Both the position numbers and the translations under genes were made by a program. A DNA stretch of 64,000 bases, taken from Halorutilus salinus (lineage in GTDB: Archaea > Halobacteriota > Halobacteria > Halobacteriales > Halorutilaceae). The notes below the pieces were generated by a model. It searched no databases, was not told the DNA's origin, and saw only the letters and a list, made by a program, of their open reading frames with translations. The first letter of the stretch is position 1. Each line of letters begins with the position of its first letter. This document shows, in pieces, positions 34,953 through 44,251 of the stretch. The DNA lies in NCBI RefSeq assembly GCF_026242195.1, contig NZ_RKLV01000010.1, positions 1-64,000 of the forward strand, written 5' to 3'.

Positions 34953-35996
34953 ATGTCTGAAGACACGCTCAGGGACTCCCTCGTAGATATAGGCTGGAGG
35001 GGATGGGTCTGGGTCGGCGTCTCGGTGGCGTTACTCGCCGGTCTCGTCTACATCGCCGACTTCGGCGAGTTCGTCACCTCCGTCCGACGCGCCGATACCT
35101 CACTGTTCTTGATCGCGCTCGGACTCGGTCTCTCTTCACTCCTCGTCTGGGCGTGGGTCTGGCACCGTTTCTTTGAGAAGGTCGGCATCGAATCCACGTC
35201 TTCTGAGACGGTACGTATGTTCCTGACGGGGAACTTCCTAAACTCTATCACGCCCCTCGGTCAGTTCGGTGGCGAGCCTATAATGGCTTACATCGTCTCC
35301 GAGACGACCGACGCCGAGTACAAGAGAACCCTCGCATGCGTCGTCTCCGCGGATGTCGTGAACGCGACACCGTTCTTCACGTTCACGCTCGGCGGTATAC
35401 TGTACCTCGCCGTCGCCGGCTCCCTCCGGGGACCTTTCGTAGATATAGCCGCGCTCGCTGTCGTCCTTCTCGCCCTTCTGAGCCTGACCGCGTACCTTCT
35501 CTGGTCAGACAAGCGGGGTTTAGGCGATACGGTCATACGTCTGACCGACGCGCTCGAAGCCCGTCTCGGACGCGGCGAATCCGTCTTCGAGTCGGTGCGC
35601 GAGAGCGTCGAAGGTGTCGAAAACGCCTTTCAGGACGCGGGCGACGACCCGCGTTTCCTCATAACCACCGCGGCTATCTCACACCTCGCAATACTCGCAC
35701 AGATAGCCTCGCTGTACTTCGTCTTCCGGTCGCTCGGGCTACCCACGGAGTTCGTCCCTATCTACCTCATCGTCAACCTCTCCGTCATCGCCACCCTCTC
35801 ACCCACACCCGGAGGTACGGGGACGTACGAGGCGGCGTTCACGGGTCTCACGACGCTTTTCTTCTCCGTCGACCTGACGACAGCGGTGACAGCGGCGGTT
35901 CTCTTCCGCCTAACCACCTACTGGCCCGGAATACCCGTCGGTGCGGTCGCTCTTCTGACGCTTCGGAACAAGATGAAGGCGAACCCCGGAAGCTGA
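34953..35996 (+). CDS. AglD/YbhN-type flippase-like membrane protein (UPF0104)
   Basis: 347 residues, about eight membrane helices. The hallmark blocks are F-L-N-S-I-T-P-L-G-Q-F-G-G-E-P, where a conserved polar segment meets the membrane, and L-S-P-T-P-G-G-T-G-T-Y-E-A near the C-terminus. The family corresponds to the membrane half of haloarchaeal AglD and of bacterial lysylphosphatidylglycerol synthases, and is linked with lipid or glycolipid transfer. It ends the plus-strand part of the cluster. A paralogue lies at 57219. Confidence 0.88.
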   Translation: MSEDTLRDSLVDIGWRGWVWVGVSVALLAGLVYIADFGEFVTSVRRADTSLFLIALGLGLSSLLVWAWVWHRFFEKVGIESTSSETVRMFLTGNFLNSITPLGQFGGEPIMAYIVSETTDAEYKRTLACVVSADVVNATPFFTFTLGGILYLAVAGSLRGPFVDIAALAVVLLALLSLTAYLLWSDKRGLGDTVIRLTDALEARLGRGESVFESVRESVEGVENAFQDAGDDPRFLITTAAISHLAILAQIASLYFVFRSLGLPTEFVPIYLIVNLSVIATLSPTPGGTGTYEAAFTGLTTLFFSVDLTTAVTAAVLFRLTTYWPGIPVGAVALLTLRNKMKANPGS

Positions 35997-36022
35997 GGAG
36001 TCTTCCCGGAGGCACACCAACA

Positions 36023-36029
36023 TTTATAT
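36023..36029 (+). promoter_or_regulatory. TATA box of the 50-aa gene
   Basis: TTTATAT lies 27 bases before the ATG at 36056, an ideal spacing for a leaderless mRNA and the main reason to accept the short gene. Confidence 0.6.
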
Positions 36030-36055
36030 CCCATGATAGAATAGTATAGACCACC

Positions 36056-36208
36056 ATGAGCCTGAGAGACAGAACCGTCGGCGGAGCGGGGTCGAAGAAA
36101 GGGGTCGACTCGGTAAAGCTCGTATCCAAGCTCCTGAGAAGACATTACGAAACGTGGTCGCGTCTCTACGTCGAGCAACGTATCGAGATGTTCGAGTCCG
36201 ACGGTTAG
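36056..36208 (+). CDS. Small hypothetical protein, 50 aa
   Basis: The frame opens M-S-L-R-D-R-T-V-G-G-A-G-S-K-K-G-V and closes I-E-M-F-E-S-D-G. It contains an amphipathic helix (D-S-V-K-L-V-S-K-L-L-R-R-H-Y-E-T-W-S-R-L-Y) and is net basic, unusual in this proteome. No cysteine or membrane helix. It lies just after the flippase-like gene but has its own promoter. Function unknown; binding to RNA, membrane surface or a partner are open options. Confidence 0.55.
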   Translation: MSLRDRTVGGAGSKKGVDSVKLVSKLLRRHYETWSRLYVEQRIEMFESDG

Positions 36209-36216
36209 TTCTCGGC

Positions 36217-36657
36217 TCAGTCACCTCCGTTCAGACTCACCGTAAGAACGGGTACGCGCGAGTTACGTACGACGCGTTCGGCGACGCTTCCTATGAGGTA
36301 GTGGTCGACGCCCTGACGCCCGTGTGTACCCATCACGACTATATCGACCTCTTCGTCCTCGGCGTAGTCGAGTATGACACGGTGCGGGATACCCGACTCT
36401 ACGGCTGTCTCTACGGGTATACCGTCGGGTAGTGACGCTTCGGCGTCCTTGATGGCTTTCTGTGCGCGTTCGCGTTCCGACTCCTCCCATGCGTTGGGAG
36501 CCAGACCGCTACTCGGACTTTCGAAACGGTTCCTCGTATCGGCTACGGAGACGACGTGTACGGTTGCCCCGTACTCTAACGCGAGGCTTCCGGCGTGGGA
36601 AGCCACACCGTCGAAGCCCTCGCTTCCGTCGGTCGGTAGAAGGATCTTCGTATACAT
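36217..36657 (-). CDS. Universal stress protein (UspA family)
   Basis: 146 residues. Starts K-I-L-L-P-T-D-G-S-E, and the ATP-binding G-x2-G-x9-G-S/T motif is seen as G-T-H-G-R-Q-G-V-D-H-Y-L-I-G-S-V-A-E-R-V-V. An ATP-binding Usp, expected to act in stress or to serve a neighbouring transporter. It lies behind a TauE-type transporter on the same strand, separated by 45 bases that contain a small dyad. Confidence 0.93.
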   Translation of the reverse strand: MYTKILLPTDGSEGFDGVASHAGSLALEYGATVHVVSVADTRNRFESPSSGLAPNAWEESERERAQKAIKDAEASLPDGIPVETAVESGIPHRVILDYAEDEEVDIVVMGTHGRQGVDHYLIGSVAERVVRNSRVPVLTVSLNGGD

Positions 36658-36666
36658 ACGGTTTCC

Positions 36667-36686
36667 TTAACGCCCCTGCGGGTTAA
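36667..36686 (-). promoter_or_regulatory. Dyad over the Usp TATA region
   Basis: TTAACGCCC and GGGTTAA form an imperfect dyad with one bulged base. It overlaps a minus-strand TTTAACC that could be the Usp TATA box. Confidence 0.35.
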
Positions 36687-36702
36687 ACCGACGGGTTGTG
36701 GC

Positions 36703-37785
36703 TCAGATACCCCCCGTAGCCATGATGAACAGTGCGATCGATATGACGGCGAAAAGAGCCGCGACGCCCTTTGTGAGCGTCCCCGTTTCGAGCGCGTTGG
36801 AGACGTACGGCGCTATCTGACCGCCCGTCACCGTCGCGGGTACTGTGAAGACGACCATGTTCCACGGCGTAGACGCGAGGTCGAGTGAATGACCTCCGGG
36901 TACCAGACCGCCGCCGAAGACGTGGACGAGCGAGGCGATTATCGCCGTAACAGCCACGACGATATGGTTGGTTCCTATGGCGACACGTACAGGGACGTTG
37001 GTTCTTAGCTGTGATATGATACCGAGTTCGCCTATACCGAACCCCGCCAGACCTTGGAACACGCCTCCGACGCTGTAGTTGCCGAAACGTTCGAGGTAGC
37101 CCGTCCATGTGTAGAAGTAAGACTCGCCGCCCTGTGTGACACGTGTCACGTCACCCTCCTCGACCTCCACACCAGCGGGTCCGAGCTTACCTGCGTCGTC
37201 GGGGAGATCGTCGCCGGAGCCGTCGGCAACGGCTTCGGTCGATCCGTCGTCCTCGGAGCCTTCGCCGTGTGAGATATCCGCCGAGAGGAGGAGGTATGAC
37301 GCGGCGAGGAGTGCGACGCCCAAGGCGGCGTGGAAAAGAGGCTCGGGAATCACGAACGAAAGCAGTGCACCGCCTATGACGAACGGTATGCTACCCAACA
37401 CGAGCGTGAGAGCCAGACGTCTGTCGACCAGACCGTAACGTATGAACGCGACCGCCGAACTCGAAAGACCGAACGACTCGCTTATGAGACCCACCTTGAC
37501 GATGGTCGGCGGTTCGAGGCTATGGGACAGAACCGGGAAGATGAATATGAGGAACGGCACGAACAGAGCCGAGCCGCTGATCCCGACCGTGTTTACGACC
37601 GTCGCGCCTAAGAGGAAGAAGAAGAAGAGCCACCAGTACTCGAACCAGTAGCCCGCGCCGGCGTCGTGTGGTACAGGCGCGGCGAGGACGACTATCAGTA
37701 TGAAGACGATCGGCGACGCAAAGACCAAGAAGTGTTGGTACTTGAGGAACGACTTCTGTACCCGCTGAGACTTGGTTGGTGTCAT
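36703..37785 (-). CDS. TauE/SafE-type (DUF81) membrane transporter
   Basis: 360 residues with two sets of about four membrane helices. The first repeat holds V-V-N-T-V-G-I-S-G-S-A-L-F-V-P-F, the second G-L-A-G-F-G-I-G-E-L-G. An acidic cytosolic loop of about 70 residues (Asp/Glu-rich, 175-245) divides them. The family exports sulfite, sulfonates or other small anions; the substrate is unknown. The next gene, a universal stress protein, may be co-transcribed. Confidence 0.85.
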   Translation of the reverse strand: MTPTKSQRVQKSFLKYQHFLVFASPIVFILIVVLAAPVPHDAGAGYWFEYWWLFFFFLLGATVVNTVGISGSALFVPFLIFIFPVLSHSLEPPTIVKVGLISESFGLSSSAVAFIRYGLVDRRLALTLVLGSIPFVIGGALLSFVIPEPLFHAALGVALLAASYLLLSADISHGEGSEDDGSTEAVADGSGDDLPDDAGKLGPAGVEVEEGDVTRVTQGGESYFYTWTGYLERFGNYSVGGVFQGLAGFGIGELGIISQLRTNVPVRVAIGTNHIVVAVTAIIASLVHVFGGGLVPGGHSLDLASTPWNMVVFTVPATVTGGQIAPYVSNALETGTLTKGVAALFAVISIALFIMATGGI

Positions 37786-37877
37786 TTTAGTGACTCAGAA
37801 CAGGTATCGTTCTACGAACCGGTCTTTTGCGTTCCGTACAGGCGACCTTTCATACGCGCGGCTTTGTGGAACCCGGT

Positions 37878-37884
37878 AAAAAAA
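37878..37884 (-). terminator. Oligo-T terminator of the antiporter gene
   Basis: Seven T on the minus strand, 77 bases past the antiporter stop. Archaeal RNA polymerase releases at such runs. Confidence 0.5.
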
Positions 37885-37960
37885 GCTTTGGAGAGCGTCG
37901 GTGTCCGGGGTGCCTCGCGCCGGATCCGAAACGGCTTACACGGTCGAAGCTCGCGCGTCT

Positions 37961-39853
37961 TCAGTCGTGGGGATGCAGACGTTCGATAGCCTCGTCCACG
38001 GCGTCTGTTCTTCCGAGAACCGTCAGACGGTCGCCGCTCTCTACCACGAAGTCGAGTTCGGGAACCTTGTTCTCGCCTCCCCTGCTTACGAGGGCTATGA
38101 CACACCCCTTAGGGAGTATCTCGTCTATCTCGCCCACTGTCTTGCCTACGGTCTCCTCGTCTGTCATCTCTATCTCCTGAACGTCGCCGCTTCTGCCGAG
38201 TTCGCCCATCCATTTCGACAGCGCGGGGCGTTCTATGAGGTTGTCGATAGCCCACGCCGTCGACGACGACGCCGCGACCGTCTCTATGTCGAGTTCGTTG
38301 AAAGCGCTGAGGTTGTCCGGCTCGTTTACGCGCGTTATGACGCGTTCGACGCCGAGACGTGTCTCCGCCAACTGCGTAACGAGGAGGTTGGTGTCGTCGT
38401 CGCCCGTCGCCGCAACGGTTATATTCGCGCGATCCGCGCCTGCGTCACGTAGGTCGCCTATCTCCGTCCCGTTGCCTTCATGTACGGTAAAGCCGTCCTT
38501 ACGTAGCCTCTCGGCTACGTCGGCGTCGTGTTCGAGTACGACGACGTTCTCGCCCCGATCCTCCAGCATGTTTGCCAGCTCTCTGCCAACGCGACCGCCA
38601 CCTATTACGATTACATGCATCGGTATCACCTGTAGCTTTTCGGCTATCTGTCGTGCGAAACCGCCTTCGAGTACGACCGTCACGAGTATGACAAGGAACA
38701 CCGTACCCGCGAGAACACCCGCACCTTCGGGGTTTGACGGTGGCTTCGCGTTCCTGAGTTCGAGCGCAAAAAGCGTCGCGACGCTCGCGGGGATTATACC
38801 GCGGGGTCCGACGAAGCTAACGAACAGCTTCTCGTCACGCGTGAGTTCTCCCCCTGTCGTCGACGCAAAGACGAGAAGAGGACGCAGAATGAGTGCGACG
38901 AAGCCGACGACGGCAAGACCCGCTAAGCCGAGCGAGAACAGCGTCTCGAACTCTATGAGCGCTGAGAGAGCGATGAAGACGAACGAGAGTACGAGTATCG
39001 TAACGTCGCCCTTGAACTCCTCTATGGTGTCCTCGTACGGCAGATCGGCGTTTCCGAGTACGACGCCCGCCGTCGCAACCGCGGCGACACCCGCCTCAGG
39101 TTCGAGCGTATCGGCGACGCTGAAGGCGAGAACCGCGCCCGCGAGCGTCATGAGACGCGCGTTCTGAGGCATCCAGCCGCGGGGTAGTTCGACACGCGTC
39201 AGGAGGTACCAGATGACAGCGGCGGTTACGAGACCTATGAAGACGCCGAGACTGATACGTTCGACGAACTCAACGAGGTATTCGAGCGCGCTCGCCGACG
39301 TTGAGGACAGAAGGCTGAAGAAAACCACAGCGGCGACGGCGGCGGTAACGTCGTTTACGATACCCTCGGTTTCGAGCGCCGCCGCGACGGGATCGCGTAC
39401 AGGGACGACGTCGAGTATAGGTGTGATGACCGTCGGACCCGTGGCGACGAGAAGAGAGCCGGTCACCGCTGAGATGCCCCATCCGACGCCGAGGAGGTAA
39501 TGGACGGCGACGGTCGTGCCGACGAACGCGAGGAGAGCGCCGACGGTCACGAGACGGAAGGCGGCGGAGGGTGCCTCACGTACCTTATCCACCTTGAGAT
39601 GGAACGCACCCTCGAAGACTATGATAGCTACGCTGATACCGACGACGGTCGAAAGCTGAGAGCCGAAGACGTCGAGCGTCACGATAGACAGACCCTTTGG
39701 ACCGACCGCGACACCCGCGAGTATCAGGAAGAGAACGCTCGGAACACGGAAACGGTCGGCGAGAACCTGCGCCGTGACACCGAGGACGACTATGAGTGCG
39801 ACTATGAAAAGCGTGTTCGAGGATCCGCCTACGGCTAACGGTGCCGCGATCAT
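37961..39853 (-). CDS. CPA1-type Na+(K+)/H+ antiporter with C-terminal TrkA domains
   Basis: 630 residues from the ATG at 39853, chosen because GGAGG lies 7 bases before it; GTG 39859 is the alternative. About 12 membrane helices (residues 10-405) carry the exchanger core with G-P-T-V-I-T-P-I and E-G-I-V-N-D-V-T. A TrkA-N domain follows (V-I-V-I-G-G-G-R-V-G-R-E-L-A, near 415), then TrkA-C. The nucleotide-binding part should gate ion flux in response to NAD(H) or ATP, useful for a salt-in cell. Confidence 0.93.
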   Translation of the reverse strand: MIAAPLAVGGSSNTLFIVALIVVLGVTAQVLADRFRVPSVLFLILAGVAVGPKGLSIVTLDVFGSQLSTVVGISVAIIVFEGAFHLKVDKVREAPSAAFRLVTVGALLAFVGTTVAVHYLLGVGWGISAVTGSLLVATGPTVITPILDVVPVRDPVAAALETEGIVNDVTAAVAAVVFFSLLSSTSASALEYLVEFVERISLGVFIGLVTAAVIWYLLTRVELPRGWMPQNARLMTLAGAVLAFSVADTLEPEAGVAAVATAGVVLGNADLPYEDTIEEFKGDVTILVLSFVFIALSALIEFETLFSLGLAGLAVVGFVALILRPLLVFASTTGGELTRDEKLFVSFVGPRGIIPASVATLFALELRNAKPPSNPEGAGVLAGTVFLVILVTVVLEGGFARQIAEKLQVIPMHVIVIGGGRVGRELANMLEDRGENVVVLEHDADVAERLRKDGFTVHEGNGTEIGDLRDAGADRANITVAATGDDDTNLLVTQLAETRLGVERVITRVNEPDNLSAFNELDIETVAASSSTAWAIDNLIERPALSKWMGELGRSGDVQEIEMTDEETVGKTVGEIDEILPKGCVIALVSRGGENKVPELDFVVESGDRLTVLGRTDAVDEAIERLHPHD

Positions 39854-39931
39854 ACACACGCCTCCGGGGGGGCAGACACGTTCATCGACGCACTAACTGT
39901 GTCGCCGGGCTACGTCAATCTGTTGACCGTC

Positions 39932-40228
39932 TCAGAAGCTGGCTGGGTCTATATGACCCTCGCGCCGGAGCTGGTCGGCGTCCTCCTCCGAGTAGCACCA
40001 CTCTATGTTAGCCTTCTCGTCCTGCCAGTCCCACGGCTCTACGAGGACGACGTTGCCCTCGTCTATCCAGTTACGGTACTTCATACGTCCGGGTATCCGC
40101 CCCATACGGTTCTCACCGTCCTCGCACTCGACACGGACGTGGTTACCCCCGTCGTGTCTGGTTACGACCGCGAACATCTCGTCTTCGTTGGGCATACGTA
40201 GGTTCTTGCGCCCTTTTTCTTCACTCAT
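39932..40228 (-). CDS. eif1A: Translation initiation factor aIF1A
   Basis: 98 residues, the usual length. An S1-like OB fold: [23 protein letters not shown], then [15 protein letters not shown], the most conserved block of eIF1A, and D-W-Q-D-E-K-A-N-I. It binds the ribosomal A site during initiation. Divergent from the CNNM gene at 40311. Confidence 0.97.
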   Translation of the reverse strand: MSEEKGRKNLRMPNEDEMFAVVTRHDGGNHVRVECEDGENRMGRIPGRMKYRNWIDEGNVVLVEPWDWQDEKANIEWCYSEEDADQLRREGHIDPASF

Positions 40229-40310
40229 AGTTCACATACGTTCCGGAGACGGTAAAGTGAATCGGAAAGGTTCCGTAGCCTTTTCACCGTAGGAGCCTAC
40301 ATTCCTGCGT

Positions 40311-41345
40311 ATGTTGGAGATAGTCGCACGTCTAACCGCCGGTGTTCTCCTCATACTCGGAAACGCCTTCTTCGTCGCTATCGAGTTCGCGTTGACGCGT
40401 GCGCGTCAGTTCCCCGAGGAGGAGTTTGACGAACCCGGTCTTAGACGCGCCTGGAAGATGACCGACGACCTCGAAATATATCTGACGTCGTGTCAGGTCG
40501 GTATTACGGCGACGAGTATCGCGCTCGGTATAGTCGCGGAGCCTGCGCTTGCGGCGCTTTTCGAACCCCTTCTGCACGACACCTTTCTCGCATCCCTCGG
40601 CGCTGGCGGTATACTCTCGTTCATAATCATAAACCTCGCACATCTCACACACGGCGAACAGACACCGACGTACCTCGGCGTCGAACGGTCGAAGTTCGTC
40701 TGCCGTTACGGTGCGACGCCTCTCTACTACTTCGCGTTACTCATATCCCCCGTTATCTCCATCGGTGACACCGTCGCAAAATGGACTCTCTCGCTCTTCG
40801 GCGTAGAGATGACGGGGGCTTGGCTCGAAACAGAGGTCGAGACGTTCGAGTCACGCGCCGAACTCCGCGCGCGTATGAGCGACGTACTCGAAAAGGGCGA
40901 CCTGCCCGACGAGCGCCGCGACGAGGTTCTGGGCGCGCTCGATATAGACGAAAAGACGGTCGGCGAGATAGCCGTCCCCGTGGAAGAGATAGTGACGCTT
41001 TCGACGGAGGTCGAAGATGACGAAAACGTCCGTCGTATACAGGAAAGCCCGCATACGCGTTACCCGCTCGTCGGCGACGGCTTTGAGGAGTTCGTGGGTA
41101 TCGTCTACGCCCCTGCGCTTCTAAGGAGCGACGAACTCGCCGAGGTCGATCTTGAGGAAGCCGCGTCACCCCCGATGACGCTTGCGGGTGACACGACGGT
41201 TAGCGACGCCGTCGACATGTTCCAAGCCGAAGGGCACGAACTCGCTCTCGTTATAGACGGCGGCGAAACCGTCGGTCTCGTGACCGTCACGGACGCTGTC
41301 GAGGAGATCATGGGCGAACTCAAGGATCCGTTGGACAAGGACTAA
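40311..41345 (+). CDS. CNNM/CorC-family transporter with CBS domains
   Basis: 344 residues. Residues 1-165 form the DUF21 membrane domain (F-F-V-A-I-E-F-A-L-T-R, T-S-C-Q-V-G-I-T, L-A-H-L-T-H-G-E-Q-T-P). A pair of CBS domains follows (about 190-335). It lacks a clear CorC_HlyC end domain. The usual G-E-x-x-P-K is G-E-Q-T-P-T. Proposed role: Mg or other divalent cation export or homeostasis. Convergent with the reductase gene, and the two stop codons overlap. Confidence 0.85.
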   Translation: MLEIVARLTAGVLLILGNAFFVAIEFALTRARQFPEEEFDEPGLRRAWKMTDDLEIYLTSCQVGITATSIALGIVAEPALAALFEPLLHDTFLASLGAGGILSFIIINLAHLTHGEQTPTYLGVERSKFVCRYGATPLYYFALLISPVISIGDTVAKWTLSLFGVEMTGAWLETEVETFESRAELRARMSDVLEKGDLPDERRDEVLGALDIDEKTVGEIAVPVEEIVTLSTEVEDDENVRRIQESPHTRYPLVGDGFEEFVGIVYAPALLRSDELAEVDLEEAASPPMTLAGDTTVSDAVDMFQAEGHELALVIDGGETVGLVTVTDAVEEIMGELKDPLDKD

Positions 41346-42571
41346 GACGGCGACAGAAGCCTCCTACCGACGCGTGCCAGCGCGGGTACGTCGCCGAGAT
41401 GTATCAGCTTCATCATGGCGCGTTTGCTCCCCTCGTTCGCCTTGCTCAACACCTCGTCATCCGTCGCTCGCAGATCACGCATGAACCTGTCGTACCTTTC
41501 GTTCGGAACCTCGTACAGGAGGTTTGCGAGGAGAAGACGTGCGTCGACGTTGGGCGCGACGCGGTCGTGCCAGATGTCGTCGTACAGGGACACCGCCTCC
41601 GCGGAGAATTCGTCCGCCTGAAGACACGTGTCTGCGGTGACGCCGGCGGCGCGTCCCGAACGCATACATTTTCCTATACCTTCGCCCCAGACGGGATCCA
41701 CGGACGGAACCGTGTCGCCGACAGCCATGAGACCCGGCGCGCTCATCGACTCCGGCTTCTGTACGTGCGCCGAACCCCGGTGGTGCGCTCCGTCGATACG
41801 TACCGCGTCCTCGAAACGCGGGTCGTTCTCTATCCATCTCTCAAGATAGCCGTCCACCGTCTCGCCATCCGCGCGGCGTTCGTGTACCTCGTTCTGTATG
41901 TAACAGACGCCTACCTTCGCCGTATCGCCGCCCGTGTGGAAGACCCACGAGTAGCCTCCCGGAGCTATATCATGGTCGAGCCTCAGCATCATAGCGCCGC
42001 GCAGATCGGCGTAGCCGTCGGGGTTCATCGAGACGTTCTCCATCTCGTACTCGACACCTATCGCCTGTCTGTCACGGCGCAGGTCTACGACGCCCATCGG
42101 CTCTGCGAGCGCCGCGCTCGGTCCCGTCGCATCGACGACGATCTTCGCGCGTACCTCCTCGTCGCCGTTGTAACGCACGCCGACCGCACGCCCGTCCCCA
42201 ACGACAGGCTCCGATACGCGCGCACCGAAACGGTACTCGGCACCCTTCCTGCGTCCGTCGTCGACGAGCCACTGCTTGAATGCGCCGAAGTCAAGGACGC
42301 CACCCGGGTGCTCCTGAACGTAGTGTGAGTTAGGCGATTCGATTACGACGGAGTCGGTAAAGTTCTGTACGACATCATCCGGAATCCCGAAGGAGGCGAG
42401 CGTATCGGGAAACGTTCCCCCCGTCGACTTGTTGCTCGTGCTCGGAAACGCGTCTTCCTCCTCTGTTTCGAGTACGACGACGTCGTACCCCCGTGCTGAT
42501 ACGTCGCGCGCGCACTGTGCGCCTGCCGGACCCGCGCCCGCGACAGCGACGTCATAGGTCTTGTCCGTCAT
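41342..42571 (-). CDS. Geranylgeranyl reductase-family FAD enzyme
   Basis: 409 residues. FAD-binding G-A-G-P-A-G-A-Q-C-A near 11, the mid-protein V-D-A-T-G-P-S, and G-D-T-V-P-S-V-D-P-V-W-G-E-G-I near 290 are typical of the digeranylgeranylglycerophospholipid reductase/GGR group. Such enzymes saturate isoprenoid chains of archaeal lipids, or of quinones or carotenoid precursors. Which substrate is used here is not clear. Single gene, convergent with the CNNM protein. Confidence 0.87.
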   Translation of the reverse strand: MTDKTYDVAVAGAGPAGAQCARDVSARGYDVVVLETEEEDAFPSTSNKSTGGTFPDTLASFGIPDDVVQNFTDSVVIESPNSHYVQEHPGGVLDFGAFKQWLVDDGRRKGAEYRFGARVSEPVVGDGRAVGVRYNGDEEVRAKIVVDATGPSAALAEPMGVVDLRRDRQAIGVEYEMENVSMNPDGYADLRGAMMLRLDHDIAPGGYSWVFHTGGDTAKVGVCYIQNEVHERRADGETVDGYLERWIENDPRFEDAVRIDGAHHRGSAHVQKPESMSAPGLMAVGDTVPSVDPVWGEGIGKCMRSGRAAGVTADTCLQADEFSAEAVSLYDDIWHDRVAPNVDARLLLANLLYEVPNERYDRFMRDLRATDDEVLSKANEGSKRAMMKLIHLGDVPALARVGRRLLSPS

Positions 42572-42680
42572 GCAGGGGTGTAGCGCGTCGAACGGCTTAA
42601 CTTCCCGGTCGTCGTTCGTCGAAGTTCGCGCGGACAGATGACACAGATTTATGCACGAGCGTACGTATACATCCGTAGAG

Positions 42681-44189
42681 ATGTCGACAGATACAGAGAG
42701 GGCGGTACGCCCGACGTCTTCGGAACTTCCCGACCCGTCCGACGCACAGAACGTCGTCTACGATCCGCGGGAGGAAAGGCTCCGCGAACTCTCCAGCCAC
42801 CTCGAAACCACGACCGAGTACGGCTCGCCGTCGTACGTTAGCGGGTACAGGTCGCGTTGCGCCGACAGGACACGTAACGTAGTCGACCACGACTTCGGCG
42901 ACGAAGACTACGCCTACATCGACGAGGCTTTCGACGCGGCGCGCGGCGACGGTATGGTCTGTGTCGACCGTCGGGTCGGAGAGCATCCCGAACACAGCTA
43001 CACGTGCCGTTTCTACGTCCCGCGCGAACACGCGCGTATCGCTCTCACGCTTACCAAGCTACTCGACCCCGCCGACGACGACGAACCCGACTTCGTTACG
43101 GTGCAGATACCCGACGCCGACGAGACGGCTATACGCGTCCTACCCGACGAAGGTGTCACCGCTGTCGTCGGCACCGACTACTCGGGCGAGGCGAAGAAGT
43201 CTTTCCTACGTCTGTTCATGTACCACGTCAAGAAGGCGGGCGGTCTGGGTCTCCACGCGGGAAGCAAACGCGTCACACTCAACGACGACGGGGAGCGCGA
43301 GGTCGGACAGCTTTTCCTCGGTCTCTCCGCAACCGGTAAGTCGACGCTCACGGCGCACGGTCTCGGTCTCGAACCTCCTGAGGACGCGACGATGTTACAG
43401 GACGACGTATGCGGTCTACTCCCTGACGGAACCGTCGTAGGTAGCGAGGGACGGGGTCTGTACGTCAAGACGATCGGACTCGACGAGGACGAACAGCCTG
43501 AGACGTACGCCGCTGTCACGCACGGGTCGGCGGTGTTGGAAAACGTCGATGTCGGGGATGACGGCGCGGTGGAGTTCGACTCCGACAGGTACACGACGAA
43601 CGGACGCGCCGCGATACTCCGTGACAACCTACCGTCGGCGGGCGAAGGTATCGACCTCGACAGCGTCGATCAGGTCTTCTTCATCACACGTAACCCCGCG
43701 ATGCCGCCCGTCGCACGCCTCGATCCGTCACGCGCCGCCGCGGCTTTCATGCTCGGTGAGTCGATCGAGACGAGCGCCGGCGACCCCGACCGTGCGGGCG
43801 AGTCGGTACGTGTCGTCGGAACCAACCCGTTCATACTGGGTTCGGAGGGCGAGGAAGGAAACCGTTTCCGTGACCTCGTCGCCGAACTCGATGTCGAATG
43901 CTACGTCCTCAACACGGGATGCATCGGCGACGAGAACCCGACGGATATCTGCGTCGAAGACTCCGTCACCGTACTGCGCGAAATCGCACGCGGTAACGTC
44001 GACTGGCGCGAGAGCGGGACCGGAATGACGGTACCCGAAGATGTGCCCGGGTTCGATATAGAAAGGTTCTCGATCTCCCAAAACATCAAGGACGCCGACG
44101 AACGCCTTGCCCGACTCCGCGAGGACAGACGGCGCTACCTCGAAGGCTTCGACGACCTTGACGACGAGATCGTCGACGCCGTATACTGA
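42681..44189 (+). CDS. pckA: Phosphoenolpyruvate carboxykinase (ATP)
   Basis: 502 residues from ATG 42681, placed by a TATA-like atttatg at about 42643-42649; ATG 42651 would lie inside that promoter. ATP-type PEPCK motifs: D-Y-S-G-E-A-K-K-S, P-loop G-L-S-A-T-G-K-S-T (214-222), L-Q-D-D-V and E-G-R-G-L-Y-V-K, with R-N-P near 340. It decarboxylates and phosphorylates oxaloacetate for gluconeogenesis, matching the FBPase and aldolase at the window end. Confidence 0.93.
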   Translation: MSTDTERAVRPTSSELPDPSDAQNVVYDPREERLRELSSHLETTTEYGSPSYVSGYRSRCADRTRNVVDHDFGDEDYAYIDEAFDAARGDGMVCVDRRVGEHPEHSYTCRFYVPREHARIALTLTKLLDPADDDEPDFVTVQIPDADETAIRVLPDEGVTAVVGTDYSGEAKKSFLRLFMYHVKKAGGLGLHAGSKRVTLNDDGEREVGQLFLGLSATGKSTLTAHGLGLEPPEDATMLQDDVCGLLPDGTVVGSEGRGLYVKTIGLDEDEQPETYAAVTHGSAVLENVDVGDDGAVEFDSDRYTTNGRAAILRDNLPSAGEGIDLDSVDQVFFITRNPAMPPVARLDPSRAAAAFMLGESIETSAGDPDRAGESVRVVGTNPFILGSEGEEGNRFRDLVAELDVECYVLNTGCIGDENPTDICVEDSVTVLREIARGNVDWRESGTGMTVPEDVPGFDIERFSISQNIKDADERLARLREDRRRYLEGFDDLDDEIVDAVY

Positions 44190-44251
44190 GCTAATAAGTA
44201 GCCGGACATATACGGAGAATCCGTTTTGTACCTGCGGTCGAAGTTTCGTTT

